From the NCBI RefSeq assembly GCF_041146795.1, contig NC_135172.1, positions 43,581,623 through 43,645,622 on the forward strand: a stretch of 64,000 bases of DNA, read 5' to 3'. This document shows positions 12,704 through 23,284 of the stretch, one piece after another. The stretch's first letter is position 1, and each line of letters begins with the position of its first letter. This DNA comes from Maylandia zebra (lineage: Eukaryota > Chordata > Actinopteri > Cichliformes > Cichlidae). A model generated the notes under the pieces. The model was not told where the DNA came from. It was given only the letters and a program-made list of their open reading frames with translations, and ran no database searches. A program made the translations under genes and the position numbers.

Positions 12704-13671
12704 CGGTCACTTTTGTTACTTCCCCCTCCCCGCCTAAGCTTGGCTTTAATGCACCACCTAAGGGGCTTTCGCAGAGCTTTTCCCACCGCTGAAAAGAACC
12801 TGGAAATTTTGGATTTCTTTGGAGGACTGGGGATGACTCCCAGGCTGATTTTTAGATGCCTTATCACAGCCTCATCAAAAGATGAATTACTTTCCATCGC
12901 AGCATGTAAGACCCGTTCTGGGGAGCCAAACTCCCTGATGAGGGATTTGGCTATTTTCTTCATGAACTGTTTCTGGTCATTGATGAGACTCGTGGTGGAC
13001 TCTGTGCTGCTGAGTTCAGGCTTGATCAGGTCTCTCAGACGGTTGATGGCCACGTCTAGTTCTGCTGACAGAGACACAGACTGTTTGGTCTCAGATTTAG
13101 ATTTTATAAGAACGCTCGCGAAGAGGAAGAAGGCGAGGTCATCGGACAATTTCTCAACCTTGGAAGATGGCACTGACACAGAACCATTCTCTGACATTTT
13201 AGAGGAAACACCTGCAGAGCATTTTCCTGGATTCTCTGCAGGTGCAATGCCAGATTTTGGCGTTGCAGGTGACTTTTCAGATGATATTACATCTGTGGGA
13301 TGATTATTGGTCATTTCTTCTCTAATGATTAAAATTTTATTTGTGAAGAAGTTCATGAAGTCATTACTAGTTAACGTTAAAGGGATGGTTGGCTCAACAG
13401 AGCTCTGACTGTTTGTCAGCCTGGCTACAGTGCTGAAGAGAAACCTGGGGTTGTTCTTATTTTCTTCAATCAGTGATGAATAGTAAGATGTTCTGGCTTT
13501 GTGGAGGGCTTTCTTATAAAGCAGCAAACTATTTCTCCAGGCTAAATGATGATCCTCTAAATTTGTGACACGCCATTTCCTCTCCAGCTTACGAGTCATC
13601 TGCTTTAGGCTACGTGTTTGAGAATTATACCACGGAGTCAGGTACTTCTGATTAGAGACCTTAGTTTTCAC
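12664..13671 (-). pseudogene. Chimeric ORF: LINE segment joined to an unidentified domain (335 codons)
   Basis: The first ~120 codons (PWYNSQTRSLK ... [13 protein letters not shown] ... DFMNFFTNKI) match the linker between endonuclease and reverse transcriptase of fish L2/Rex1-type LINEs. The same LINE segment occurs on the + strand at 45235-45440. From about 13310 down to 12700 the frame stays open but the content changes to a helical Ser/Lys-rich region with QKQFMKKIAKSLIREFGSPE and a basic tail RFFSAVGKALRKPLRW. That part is not LINE-like, and I do not recognise it with confidence. The ORF runs into the LTR-like block, where the stop lies. It is probably a repeat-derived mosaic, not a host gene, although the long open frame is notable. 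There is no evidence of a promoter in the right orientation. Confidence 0.5.
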
Positions 13672-14130
13672 TGGAGCTACAGTATCCAGAGTCGTACGTA
13701 GTGAGGAGGTGAAATTATTAACAATATGATCGACCTCTGTTGGGGTAGCGTTCAGATAGCTGCTCTATGTTGGTACAGTGCATTGAAGATGATAACAGTG
13801 GGTGGATTATATTCTTAAACTTAGTTACAGCGCTTTCAGAAAGACATCTACTTTGATAAAGTCTACTCTTCACCGCTGTGTAATCAATTATTGTAAATGT
13901 AAATGTTATCAGGAAATGATCAGACAGCAGAGGGTTTTCAGGAAACACTGTTAAATGTTCAGTTTCTCTGCCATATGTTAAAACAAGATCTAGAGTGTGA
14001 TTAAAGTGGTGGGTGGGTTCTTTTACATTTTGAGAGAAGCCAATTGAGTCTAATAACAGATGGACAGATGTTTCAGTGTGATCAGAACAAAAGCTGCCGC
14101 TGACATCAACGTTCTCTTTGAAGCCTTTCT
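13672..14130 (-). mobile_element. LINE endonuclease C-terminal remnant
   Basis: Minus-strand reading gives NPLLSDHFLITF and related L2-type endonuclease C-terminal sequence (13718-13948), directly upstream of the LINE linker in the ORF at 12664-13671 but in a shifted frame. Frameshifts and stops show the element is dead. Confidence 0.6.
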
Positions 14131-14372
14131 GGATTTAGATTTTAACCGAATTAATGTAAAGGAAATTTCTTTAACGTGATCAAATATCAGTTGGGAAGAG
14201 CCAGACCTTTGTCCAGTTTGTGTTGTCTACGAACTTTCCCCAGTATGAGATGATATGAGGAGTCGCTACAGTTTCCCGTTGAAATAAGACTCTGATTGAT
14301 TTATTGTTATTTCTGGAAATCTGTGTGTGACTCTGTCTGTGCACGTTTGTGTTTATTTTTTCTCATTCTTTT

Positions 14373-14960
14373 CTATTTCTGTTCAAGTTCGGCACTGTTG
14401 TATATTTGAATTGTTTCATTGTTATTTTTACAGTTTGCACCTTTGATCCAGACATTTCGTCCCACTCTATACTTGAGTGTGTATTGCTTGGTTAGATTGT
14501 TAGAGAAGCGTATTTTGCCTGCAGCCGTATCTGATGGTGATAATAAGACCACTGCTGAGGGTTTGGATTGGGACGTGACCAGAACAGCACAAACTTGAGC
14601 ATAATCCCCAGGCGGGATATTAAGAAACCGGTATTCCATAAAGAGGGATTTGTGTCTGTATAAAGTGTCCATGAGAGTCCGTGACAAAAAGGTTCGGCAA
14701 TGAAAAGCAGAAATTTTAATTGGGATTTGATTAATGCCAAAAAAGTTTAAAGCGCCTAGTTTAGAGATCACATGGAGGAGAAAAACATTCCAGGTGCAGT
14801 TGGGATATTTTTGTCAATATTTTAGCCAATTAATCTTAGATGTATTGTTTAAAGTGCTAAGAACAGGTTTCCTTAAATACTGAGTCGCATTTCTCCACAC
14901 AAAGTTACAGAGCACCTTGTCGATGTTGTTTGAAGGATTTTTCTCCACACGGAGCGACGC
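14373..14960 (-). mobile_element. L1/Tx1-type LINE reverse-transcriptase C-terminal remnant
   Basis: On the minus strand the text reads NFVWRNATQYLRKPVL, then TLNNTSKINWLKY, a stop, then SKLGALNFFGINQIPIKISA FHCRTFLS. This order matches the C-terminal part of teleost L1-like LINEs (from memory of the family). One in-frame stop and truncation make it a fossil. The downstream ~70 codons to 14373 (with KYRVGRNVWIKG) do not match and may be another fragment. Confidence 0.55.
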
Positions 14961-16546
14961 TTTGGCGATCAGAACTCTTCCTCCTCTTCCTCAGAGATCT
15001 CTCAGGAGACACTGTTTAGTCTGCGTTGGGTTTTCTGAATGATAGCTTCCAGATTTAAGGATGTCGTAGCCATACGTTCACACCTGTTAATATTCAGATC
15101 TCAGGTCCAGGGAACAATTTTACTGAATCCAAAGCGGCAGAGATTTGGTTTTCGTTCTTCAGAAAAAAAGAGCGATGATTAGATTTCTGTCCAGCAGAGA
15201 AATACCTCGAGGTTTACTCGACCTAATATGGTCTGCTGAAAGTTGGGCGACCAGTAAAAAGAGGTACAGAGATACGGAGCACCAGGAGTGACAAAATGAA
15301 TTAATGAATTGTGTCAATAATTAATTAAAATTTGAAATAAATAAATGAATGGTCATTTAATTACTTCTCAAAATATGTTTCATTAATTAATTAATTAAAC
15401 ATTTCATCAATTATTTAATGGTGTATTACATTACTTCATTTAGTCACTCCTGGCCCTCCGTATGTCTGTGTCAAACAGCTAACGCACTTTTATCCATGTT
15501 TGTGCGACCTGCCTTAAAGTTCTGCTCATTTCCGGCTCTCTGCTTCATTCTTGGACTTTACTGGAGTTACTTTACTGGAGTTACTTTACTGGAGTTACTT
15601 TACTGGAGTTACTGGTTTCAAAGCATCTCCATTTGTGTCGGCCATTCTCCGACACGATCGACAGAATCTAAATGTTCAACACTCGTGTTCTACGAGTCCT
15701 CGCACCTGGAGGCAGTGGGCAGTGAACTCACCTGTGTTAGTGTGTGCGCTGGCCTCTGGTGCTGTGGTGTCACCTTGTTGCTGGGGTCAGAGCTGTTTGT
15801 TGAACTCACTGTTCTCTGCTTCCAGCCTCGGGAGTCGAACCTGTGGAGAGAAATCTGTGGCCTTCCCAGCCCACGCCTCATTCCCAAGACCCAATGTGAA
15901 TATTTAGTCTCAAACACGACTAAAAGAACCTACAGACAGTCTGTAATCTGATTACATTTCATGCTGAAATTTTGAGCTCTAGTTTTTAAATTATGTCAAA
16001 CAATATTTGATTCAAAGTTTGAGTTTATTTTCCACTAAAAACGACCAAAACCAGTCTCACTGCGAGTGTGTGATCTCTGATGCGCCCGTCCTGACACACG
16101 CTCATATTGCTTCGTCTTCTGGATTAAAATCGCTGCCCTGCTCTTTATTTTTCCGTTGCCGCGGTGAATGGTGGTATCGGAGCTCGATTGGTGATGGCTT
16201 TCTTTCTCCACTAATGAAAATAATCAGAGCTGACTTTGTGGAAGTGGAAACTGAGTCATCTGGAGCTAAAGCTGCTTCCTGGAACAGGAACCATCACATG
16301 AATACTGCACTGATTTTTAAAATGTAAGATTTCAGAGATCAGCACTTCAGTGTTTACAGATTCAGCTGGATGCATGGATGAATGCATAATGTGATTTTGG
16401 TCCAGTCTGTGTCAAACATAAAGCAAAAACACCTTAAAATCGTTTAAAATGATCATTTTTCCTCCAGTGTGGAAAACAGCACAGTGCACAGGCTGGAGTC
16501 CAGAAAGTCCACAGCTTTGTGTGACATTTGATACCACGTGTGAGTT
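14961..16546. other. Spacer with a short minisatellite
   Basis: No gene recognised. It contains four head-to-tail copies of a 14-bp unit (15557-15612). An AATAAA on the minus strand at about 16143-16148 could serve the gene at 16547-18528. Confidence 0.4.
15557..15612. repeat. 14-bp minisatellite, four copies
   Basis: The unit 'tttactggagttac' is repeated exactly four times without spacers. Confidence 0.9.
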
Positions 16547-18528
16547 TTAGAAGACGTAATCCAGCATGACGTGCGTGTGCCGATCGCTGGGAGCGCGGCG
16601 CCAAAACGTCGGAGTCCACTGTGGCTTCAGCGCCACGTCTCCGTCCACGTCTTCGCTCCACCAGCTGCCGAGTAACCAGAACAGACACTTGGCTGCTAAG
16701 TAGAGCGCTCCAGCGCCGAGAAGAAGCTTCAGGAAGCCAAAGTCCTCGCCGCCATCCCGCTTCTTTGGTTTTCCACTGAAAGCTGAAGACAGAAATTCAG
16801 AAAGTCTTTAAAATGGAATCTGGCTCGCGGTGTAGCAGCTCTGAACAATCACGTCTAAATATGGGAGCTTCATTTCTAGGTTCATGTCCAGAACTTTTAC
16901 AGGAGCCAATTCTTCAGCAGACCCTACAGGTGATATAAAAAGCTAAAGTAAAAGCACAGATATGACACCAGCTCATTGTCTGTAGGGAAACATGACACAC
17001 ATGGTTTGATTTTAAATAAATAGCAGAGGTTAAAGGTCACATTACATCATAAAGTCCTGGCCTTTTAACAGGTGCAGTTGCTGCTACAGCTCATGATCAT
17101 CTGAAGCAGTTAAGTGGAAAACGACTGGACGTCTTTTTTTAGATGTTTCACCTCATCACTGAGACTTCTGCACATCTGGATAAGACGTCCAGTTGCTTCC
17201 AACTCGAGTGCTTCTTGTGAAAGAAAACCAAAACGACAAATCATAAAAACAATGCAAATCTGGGGAAATAAAACCTCAAACGAAGCGCACATCTCAGCTT
17301 GAACTCGGGCGACCTGACCAAAGAAGCCAGTCAGACATATTCCACATTTTCTGCCATTAAAAACTTTTACATGTGAAGCTAAACTGAACCCTGACTGCAG
17401 GTTTACCTTCACGAGGCAGCTTCCAGTAACTGTACGCCGGTAGTTTCCTGTAGTTAGCTGCAGGCCCGCTCTGTGCTGATGTGTTGTAGCTGTAGTGCAC
17501 GTGCTGCTCGTAGCTGCTGGGCTGCTGTGTGGATCCGCTGTAGTACTGCACCACGCTGCAGGTTTGCTGAGCTGATGGATCCGAGTAGGGGGTCTCTCCT
17601 ATGCCCTGGAGCACATTTACGTAGTAGCCCATCTGGATGAGGAAGCTGGTGAGGTCCAGCTGGGGGTTCTGCAGGGCCTGGATCAGTTCACAGCTGATTT
17701 CAAAAGTCCTGTCGAATCTGAACCTCCCAAAGGCGGCTGGGTCGTGCTCAGTGATGTACACCGTCTCCACCACCCGGGTCCTCACCCGGTAACCAATGAT
17801 GATGCGATCGATGTTGGAGTTGTTGCTTCTGACACCCGACCGATAATTTTCCCTCACGTACGCCGGCAGGTGTGCAGAAGCAGGATAAGTTTCTGTGCTC
17901 AGGTTGCCAACCTCAAAGTACGTAACCTGGAAAGAGAGTAAAGATGGAGGGCAGAGGCTGTCACAGGAGGAATAAAACAGCACTTTGCCCCTACAGTCTG
18001 AGTCCTACTCCCACCTGCACGCTCCCGCCTTTCCCCTTCTTCTCATTTCACTTATAATGACATGTTTGCCCATTCAGATTCCAGCTGAGAGCTTGAAACC
18101 TCAAACTGAAGTGTTTTTACTGAACCATAACCAGCTGGGCGGTTCCCCTAACAGGAAGCAGACTGATCTCTACCTGTGAAACTACCAAACAAACATGGCA
18201 CACCTTACTCCTGCTCTTCCTGGGCCTGCTCAGAACAGGAAGGAGCTCCTCCATGTTTCCAAACAGGTGGAAGCCGAAGTTCCCGTTCTCCGGCTGACAG
18301 TCCGACACCAGCTGTGGAAACACATCAGGTGTTAGTCTGATTCACACACACACACACAGACACACACAGACCTGATCTTACCTTCATGGTGACCACCAGC
18401 TGGACGACCTCGCAGGTCACACACTGGTTGGAAAACCAAAAGAGCAGCTGGAGGCCGTGTCGTGGAAAAGGACGGCCAAACCCTGAATACATCAGGTTCT
18501 CCGGAGTGCAGAGCTGCCACTGAACCAT
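16547..18528 (-). CDS. Unrecognised four-exon gene, 336 aa, C-terminal membrane segment
   Basis: Exons on the minus strand: 18528-18382 (ATG at 18528), 18311-18204, 17926-17407 and 16782-16547 (TAA). All have GT-AG borders and phases 0, 0, 1, giving 1011 nt. The N-terminus MVQWQLCTPENLMYSG has no signal peptide. Residues 86-259 are one long exon with RVRTRVVETVYITEHDP and a Tyr/Gln/Ser-rich end. The last exon encodes a basic stretch (KPKKR), then a hydrophobic segment of about 23 residues (275-298, starting FLKLLLGAGALYL), then a 38-residue tail ending HVMLDYVF. This predicts a cytosolic protein anchored near its C-terminus. I do not recognise the family and assign no function. An alternative last exon is described separately. 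The acceptors and donors are strong, so I trust the gene more than its identity. Confidence 0.75.
17110..17213 (-). CDS. Candidate alternative last exon of the unrecognised gene
   Basis: Inside intron 3 of the gene at 16547-18528 lies an acceptor 'ttttctttcacaag' followed by an open frame entered in exactly the phase left by exon 3 (phase 1). It encodes EALELEATGRLIQM, then CRSLSDEVKHLKKD, ending VQSFST and TAA at 17112-17110. The charged and leucine spacing suggests a short coiled coil. Use of this exon would give a soluble protein without the membrane segment. I see no AATAAA or ATTAAA close downstream, which weakens the case. Confidence 0.45.
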
Positions 18529-19192
18529 GGTGGAGCTCAGCACGCAACACACTCACACACATGCAAGTATTCAGGAGCTCTGCTTTCACTGTGAGGAGGC
18601 ACTGCGCTGTTTCTGGTAAAAATGCAAAAACTGCACTTTGATGTATTGTTTAAATTCCATGTGTGCATCAGTGCTGAGCCAGTGCGCAGCTGTTATTATG
18701 TAGAGAGCCGCTCGCACAGTTATAACTAAAGAAATAACAAAATAATCAGAGTTAGAGATAAAAAATGCATTTCAGTAAAAGATTTCAGTAAGTATGTGGC
18801 AATATTACAGCTCTACTGTGGGATAAAACACACACACAACAGCATCTCATTTTTGCACATTTACAATTTTACTTTTTCACGTGTAAAACTGCAGATACAG
18901 TACTGTGCAAAAGTCATGAGTCACTCATTTCTTTATATTTTGCTGAGAAAATAGAAATATTTTATTATATTATATTTTAATAATATCATACTATTAATAA
19001 TAATGTAATATAATATTATTATATATTAGTTAATTATTTAAAATAGACAATTTACTGCAAAGTGCACATAAATGGATGATTATTATTATACATAAAGCTA
19101 AAACAGAGTTTGTACAACTCTAATGAGACTGGAGGTGTTATTGCATGAAGGATCAAACTCTGATTGTACGATTCTATTCTCATAATTCCAAC
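18529..19192. other. Upstream region of the unrecognised gene
   Basis: AT-rich. It should hold the 5' UTR and promoter of the minus-strand gene, but I cannot place a TATA box or CpG island. No other gene is seen. Confidence 0.35.
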
Positions 19193-20084
19193 TAGGGATG
19201 GGTATCGTTTAGGTTTTATCCGATACCGGTGCCAAATCGGTACTTTTGAAACGGTGCCGGTGCTTAAACGGTGCTCGAACCGGTGCTTAAAGAATGGAGA
19301 ACACAAACTTTGTCCAAAAACCTCTCATGTTCAGCTGTTTTCCACTTTTTCTTTGGGCATTTTAGCCTTTTTGGCCAGGGTGAAGGGAGTATCTGCCATC
19401 AAACAAGAAGACATGTAGCTATGATGATGTTTGCTAGTTCACCTTACATGCATTAATGTAATAACGTGGTTAGCCTACTCAACGTAAATTACACACGAAC
19501 AACATTAAGCTACTCACGCAGAGAAGAACGGCTGCTGCTGCTTCATCATCCTCATCATTTCTGCTACACTGGCAGGGCTAGGGGCCAGGGCTCTCCTCTT
19601 CGGGTTTTTGGGGGATGTTGCTCCGGGTCCGATAACTGGCAACCCACCCAACGTGCACAGTGTGAGGTCTCGCAGCAAGCTATCAAATACGGCGCATTTC
19701 TGGGCTTTTAAAAAAAACGCTATGCGTCGCCAGGTGTTTCATCGGATTCGAGGTGTTACCTCCTTTGACAGTATCACAGTATCAGCTTAAAGCACTTGTT
19801 GCTGCTGAGTTTGCATATTTTGCTGTGAAGTACAGCCAGACTTTGACCGCTTCACCTTGGACATTTTTAATCTGTAGCTCTGCTCTAACAGAACGTACGT
19901 ACCTGGACCCGCCTACTATCCTCGGAAACGTAAAATGATTGGCTAGAATCTAAAGTGTATCACAGCTCAGGAAAAAAAAGCACCGAAATAAAGCACCGAA
20001 ATGTGCGCTGCTTTTCGGTCTGGTTACTACCGTTTATGTCAGAACCGGTGCCATCATGGCACCGGACACCGGTACCCATCCCTA
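19193..20084. mobile_element. Non-autonomous hAT element with perfect 8-bp target duplication
   Basis: Begins 'tagggatgggtatcg' and ends 'ggtacccatcccta'. The 8-mer attccaac flanks both sides (19185-19192 and 20085-20092), exactly the 8-bp duplication made by hAT transposases. The 892-bp interior has no transposase. The same terminal family occurs at 55806-57856. Confidence 0.9.
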
Positions 20085-20398
20085 ATTCCAACAATTAAAA
20101 AAAATTAAAATGCAGCCTTTCTATGAGCTCAACAAACATCAGCAAACACACAAACTGTTTGTCTCACGGTGTGTTGCAGCTAAAGCTCCAGCTGCTTATT
20201 TCACAGGGAGAGAGAAGAAAGAGAGCTAACATCACTCAGAGATGGAGAAAGATAAGAAAGAAGGACAGGAGAGGAGAGGAAGAGGAGAGCTTAGAGGTAA
20301 AGGAAGGACGCTCATTTAAAGCTCACACGGAAGTCCTCGTGTTGTTAAATCTGTACATGTCACATTATGTTTGTTCATATAAACTGAGGCAGACTAAA
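20085..20398. other. Short spacer, no gene recognised
   Basis: Purine-rich sequence between the hAT element and the LTR. Nothing further recognised. Confidence 0.4.
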
Positions 20399-21104
20399 TG
20401 TCACGGGTCTGGGTCCGTTGGACCCAGTATGTGGAGTTTCATGTTTTTGTTATTCTATGTTTGAGGTTATTATGTTTTGGTTTTAGTTTGCATCAGGGAT
20501 TGTTTTCTTGTTCTCTTGTTGTGTTTATGATGATGATTATGATGTTTATTATTTGAGTTTCATGTTTAAGGATTTGTTCTCGGTTGTATCTCACGTTTAG
20601 TTTAGTTCAGGTTCCATGTGTCATTCTGTCTGTCTCTCAGTGTCATGTCTGCGTCTTGGTGTGGTGTTCTCATTTCCTGTTTTATTGTGAAGGTCTGGGT
20701 CTCATGTGAGTGTGTTCAGTTTTACCTCTGTCTCGTCTTGTTGATCATTCTCAGCTGTGTCCACCACCTGTGTGTAATTCCCCTGTGTTTCTCTGGGTGT
20801 ATTTAAGTCATGTCCTCCGTTATTGTAGTTGCTGGTCCGTCTGTGTATTCCAACCTGCCTCATCTGTGTTTCTACCATGTCTCACCCGTGTGTTCTCCCT
20901 GCTGTCCGCCGTTAGTCTCTTCTGGTCGTTCTCGTTAAGGTTTGTGCTCTGTAGTTTAGTTGATCCCAGTATAGTTTAGTTCTAGCTCCATTTGCCGTTT
21001 GTATTTACTTTCATGTTCAATAAACCACCTTTACACCTTCACGACTGCCTGCATTTGGATCCTCCTTCATTTCCTCCACACGGCTCACCTCACTCGCCGT
21101 GACA
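20399..21104 (+). repeat. Long terminal repeat (706 bp)
   Basis: Starts 'tgtcacgg' and ends 'ccgtgaca', an 8-bp inverted terminus with the TG...CA ends of LTRs. It contains an AATAAA near 21019 ('gttcaataaacc'). A gag-like ATG follows 18 bases after its end. A matching 3' LTR is not present in the window, so the element is truncated or rearranged. Confidence 0.7.
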
Positions 21105-21121
21105 GTACGGACCAGCCAGAT

Positions 21122-23284
21122 ATGGATCCAGCGGCATTCACCACACCCACGGAGCTTCGGGACCTCATCACGAACTCCGCTTCAAAAATAATCAACCTGT
21201 GGCTAGAGCATGAGGGAGAAGCATTCCTCCACGTTCTGGAAGCCAGACTGCAACAGCTGCTCACGGATTATCCCTGGCTATTGGACTCACTACACCCACT
21301 CGTGCAAGACTTCATCCTTCACGAACTTCACCTACACCCACCAGCCGCTACCGCTTCCCAACCCAGCCGGACGCCGGAGGTTTTGCCCGGCCCGCCGGAG
21401 GTTTTGCCCGGCCCGCCGGAGGTTTTGCCCGGGAGGAAGCGACTATCGCGCCATTGGCGCGTCGCCCCACAGCCGGAGATTAGGACTTCGGAACTGCCGG
21501 CTGTGGTGAGTGGAAAAGACGCTCCGTCTGTTTCACCAGTTCATATGACTGTTTATACCGGGGCTGTGTTCGTTGAGTCAGCTGCTCAGCCGGTAGCTCG
21601 GTTAGCTGCCCAGCAGTCGCTAACTCAGTCAGCCGCTCAATCATCACCTCCATTACAGTCACAGTCAGACCCAGTAGACACCATGTTACAGTCCACAGCC
21701 CAGTCAATAGCTCAGTTGGCAAGAGATTCATCAGCCTTATTATCAGTTCAGCCAGCCACTCCACCACCTGTTACTACTTCGCTACCTGTAGCTCAGTTGC
21801 CACCAGTTCAGCAGCCTGTCCACTCATTTACCCAGCCTTTATCCTCACAGCCTCATTACAAGCAGGGAACACACTCCACACAAACTTTTGCTGGTTCATT
21901 TAAGCCGGCCATCTCAGAGACAGTTGCTCCCTCTAGGGCCTCCCCAGAGGCTGGGTGTCAGTCACCAGCCAACTCTGGACCCCTAGAGGTCAAGACACCA
22001 GCACCAGCAGCCTCACCGGAGAACTCACCAGAACAGCCTCGGCTCTCAGCACCCCCTGAGAGTTCAAGTGAGTTCACCCGTCCGCCTCAATCCTCTGCTA
22101 AGTGTATTGGGGAACACTTTCAGCCCTCTGAGGACTGTATCCCACTGTTGCTGCCTGAGTCTAGCCAAAGTGCTGCTCAGTCCCAGCCAGTGTCCCCACT
22201 GGCAGAGGTCTCCGTACCTGCTGCTTCAGAGACTGGTTCCACTGGAGGGCCTGAGGAGCCCGTCCAGTCTCAAGTCATGTTAGCTGGGGGTTCAGGTGAA
22301 CCCAGTCAGCGTCCTGCCTCGTTGGCTGGAGGACCTGAGGAGCTCGTCCAGTCTCACGTCATGTTAGCTGGGGGTTCAGGTGAACCCAGCCAGCGTCCTG
22401 CCTCATCGGCTGGAGGGCCTGAGGAGCCCGGCCAGCCTCAAGTGTCGTCTGCTGGGGGTTTAGGAGAACCCAGCCAGCCTCAAGTGTCGGCTGCTGGAGG
22501 GCCCGAGGAGCCCGTCCAGCCTCATGCCACGTCTGCTGGAGGGCCCGAGGAGCCCGTCCAGCCTCATGCCACGTCTGCTGGAGGGTCCGAGGAGCCCACC
22601 CAGCACCACGCCTCGTTAGCTGAGGGTCCTGGAGGACCCAGCCAGCACATCCTCACATCTGCTGGTGGTCCTGGAGGACCCAGCCAGCACATCTCCACAT
22701 CACCTCCTGCAGCATCACCGCCGTCAGGTTCTGCAGCCGTCCCGCTGCCGTCAGGTTCCGCAGCCGTCCCGCTGCCATCATTCGCGCCTGGTCCGGCCTC
22801 CGCGTCCTCATCTGCGCCTGGTCCGGCCTCCGCGTCCTCATCTGCGCCTGGTCCGGCCTCCGCGTCCTCATCCGCGCCTGGTCCGGCTTCGGCTCCGCCT
22901 TCGTCTGGTCCGGCCCCGTCTGGTCCTGTGGTTGCCACGCCGCCGTCAGTGCCAGCTCGACCCGTTCCGCCTCGCCTCTGCCGGCCGTTTTCCGGGCCTC
23001 TAAGATGGCATCATGGCCTTCGGGGACGGCCTCCGGAAGGAGTTCGTCGCCGCCGCTGGCATCGCGGCCGTCCTCCGGACCTGCTCAGTGGCCGCCACTA
23101 CCTTCCAAGAGGTCGGCCTCCAGAACTGTTTGCCCGTCGCCGCCGTTGCCATGTGCACGGTCGGCCCCCAGAACTGTTTGCCCGTCGCCGCCGTTGCCGT
23201 GTGCACGGTCGGCCCCCAGAACTGTTTGCCCGTCGCCGCCGTTGCTGTGTGCACGGTCGGCCCCCTGACTGTGTTATGGACTAG
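21122..23284 (+). CDS. Retroelement gag-like N-terminus fused to Pro/Ser/Arg-rich repeats (720 aa)
   Basis: The ATG at 21122 follows the LTR closely, and the start MDPAAFTTPTELRDL is reminiscent of gag ORFs in fish Ty3/gypsy-type elements. About 80 helical residues (AFLHVLEARLQQLL) are followed by Gln/Ser/Pro-rich sequence. Next come about a dozen degenerate units of the type SAGGPEEPVQPHAT, four APGPASASSS units, and three 16-residue units HGRPPELFARRRRCHV. There is no zinc knuckle, protease, reverse transcriptase or integrase, so the element is non-autonomous. From 21926 on, the sequence is repeated almost exactly by the copy downstream. It is probably a transposon ORF rather than a host gene. 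Confidence 0.55.
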   Translation: MDPAAFTTPTELRDLITNSASKIINLWLEHEGEAFLHVLEARLQQLLTDYPWLLDSLHPLVQDFILHELHLHPPAATASQPSRTPEVLPGPPEVLPGPPEVLPGRKRLSRHWRVAPQPEIRTSELPAVVSGKDAPSVSPVHMTVYTGAVFVESAAQPVARLAAQQSLTQSAAQSSPPLQSQSDPVDTMLQSTAQSIAQLARDSSALLSVQPATPPPVTTSLPVAQLPPVQQPVHSFTQPLSSQPHYKQGTHSTQTFAGSFKPAISETVAPSRASPEAGCQSPANSGPLEVKTPAPAASPENSPEQPRLSAPPESSSEFTRPPQSSAKCIGEHFQPSEDCIPLLLPESSQSAAQSQPVSPLAEVSVPAASETGSTGGPEEPVQSQVMLAGGSGEPSQRPASLAGGPEELVQSHVMLAGGSGEPSQRPASSAGGPEEPGQPQVSSAGGLGEPSQPQVSAAGGPEEPVQPHATSAGGPEEPVQPHATSAGGSEEPTQHHASLAEGPGGPSQHILTSAGGPGGPSQHISTSPPAASPPSGSAAVPLPSGSAAVPLPSFAPGPASASSSAPGPASASSSAPGPASASSSAPGPASAPPSSGPAPSGPVVATPPSVPARPVPPRLCRPFSGPLRWHHGLRGRPPEGVRRRRWHRGRPPDLLSGRHYLPRGRPPELFARRRRCHVHGRPPELFARRRRCRVHGRPPELFARRRRCCVHGRPPDCVMD

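Noticed and set aside
15557..15612. Possible CRISPR-like array
   Set aside because: Direct repeats without spacers in a vertebrate genome; an ordinary minisatellite.
15418..15951. 177-codon + strand ORF
   Set aside because: Contains the 14-bp minisatellite and has no homology or splice context that I can see.
22564..22938. Minus-strand Gly/Asp/Ala-rich ORF in the repeat array
   Set aside because: Antisense shadow of the repeated Pro/Ser units.
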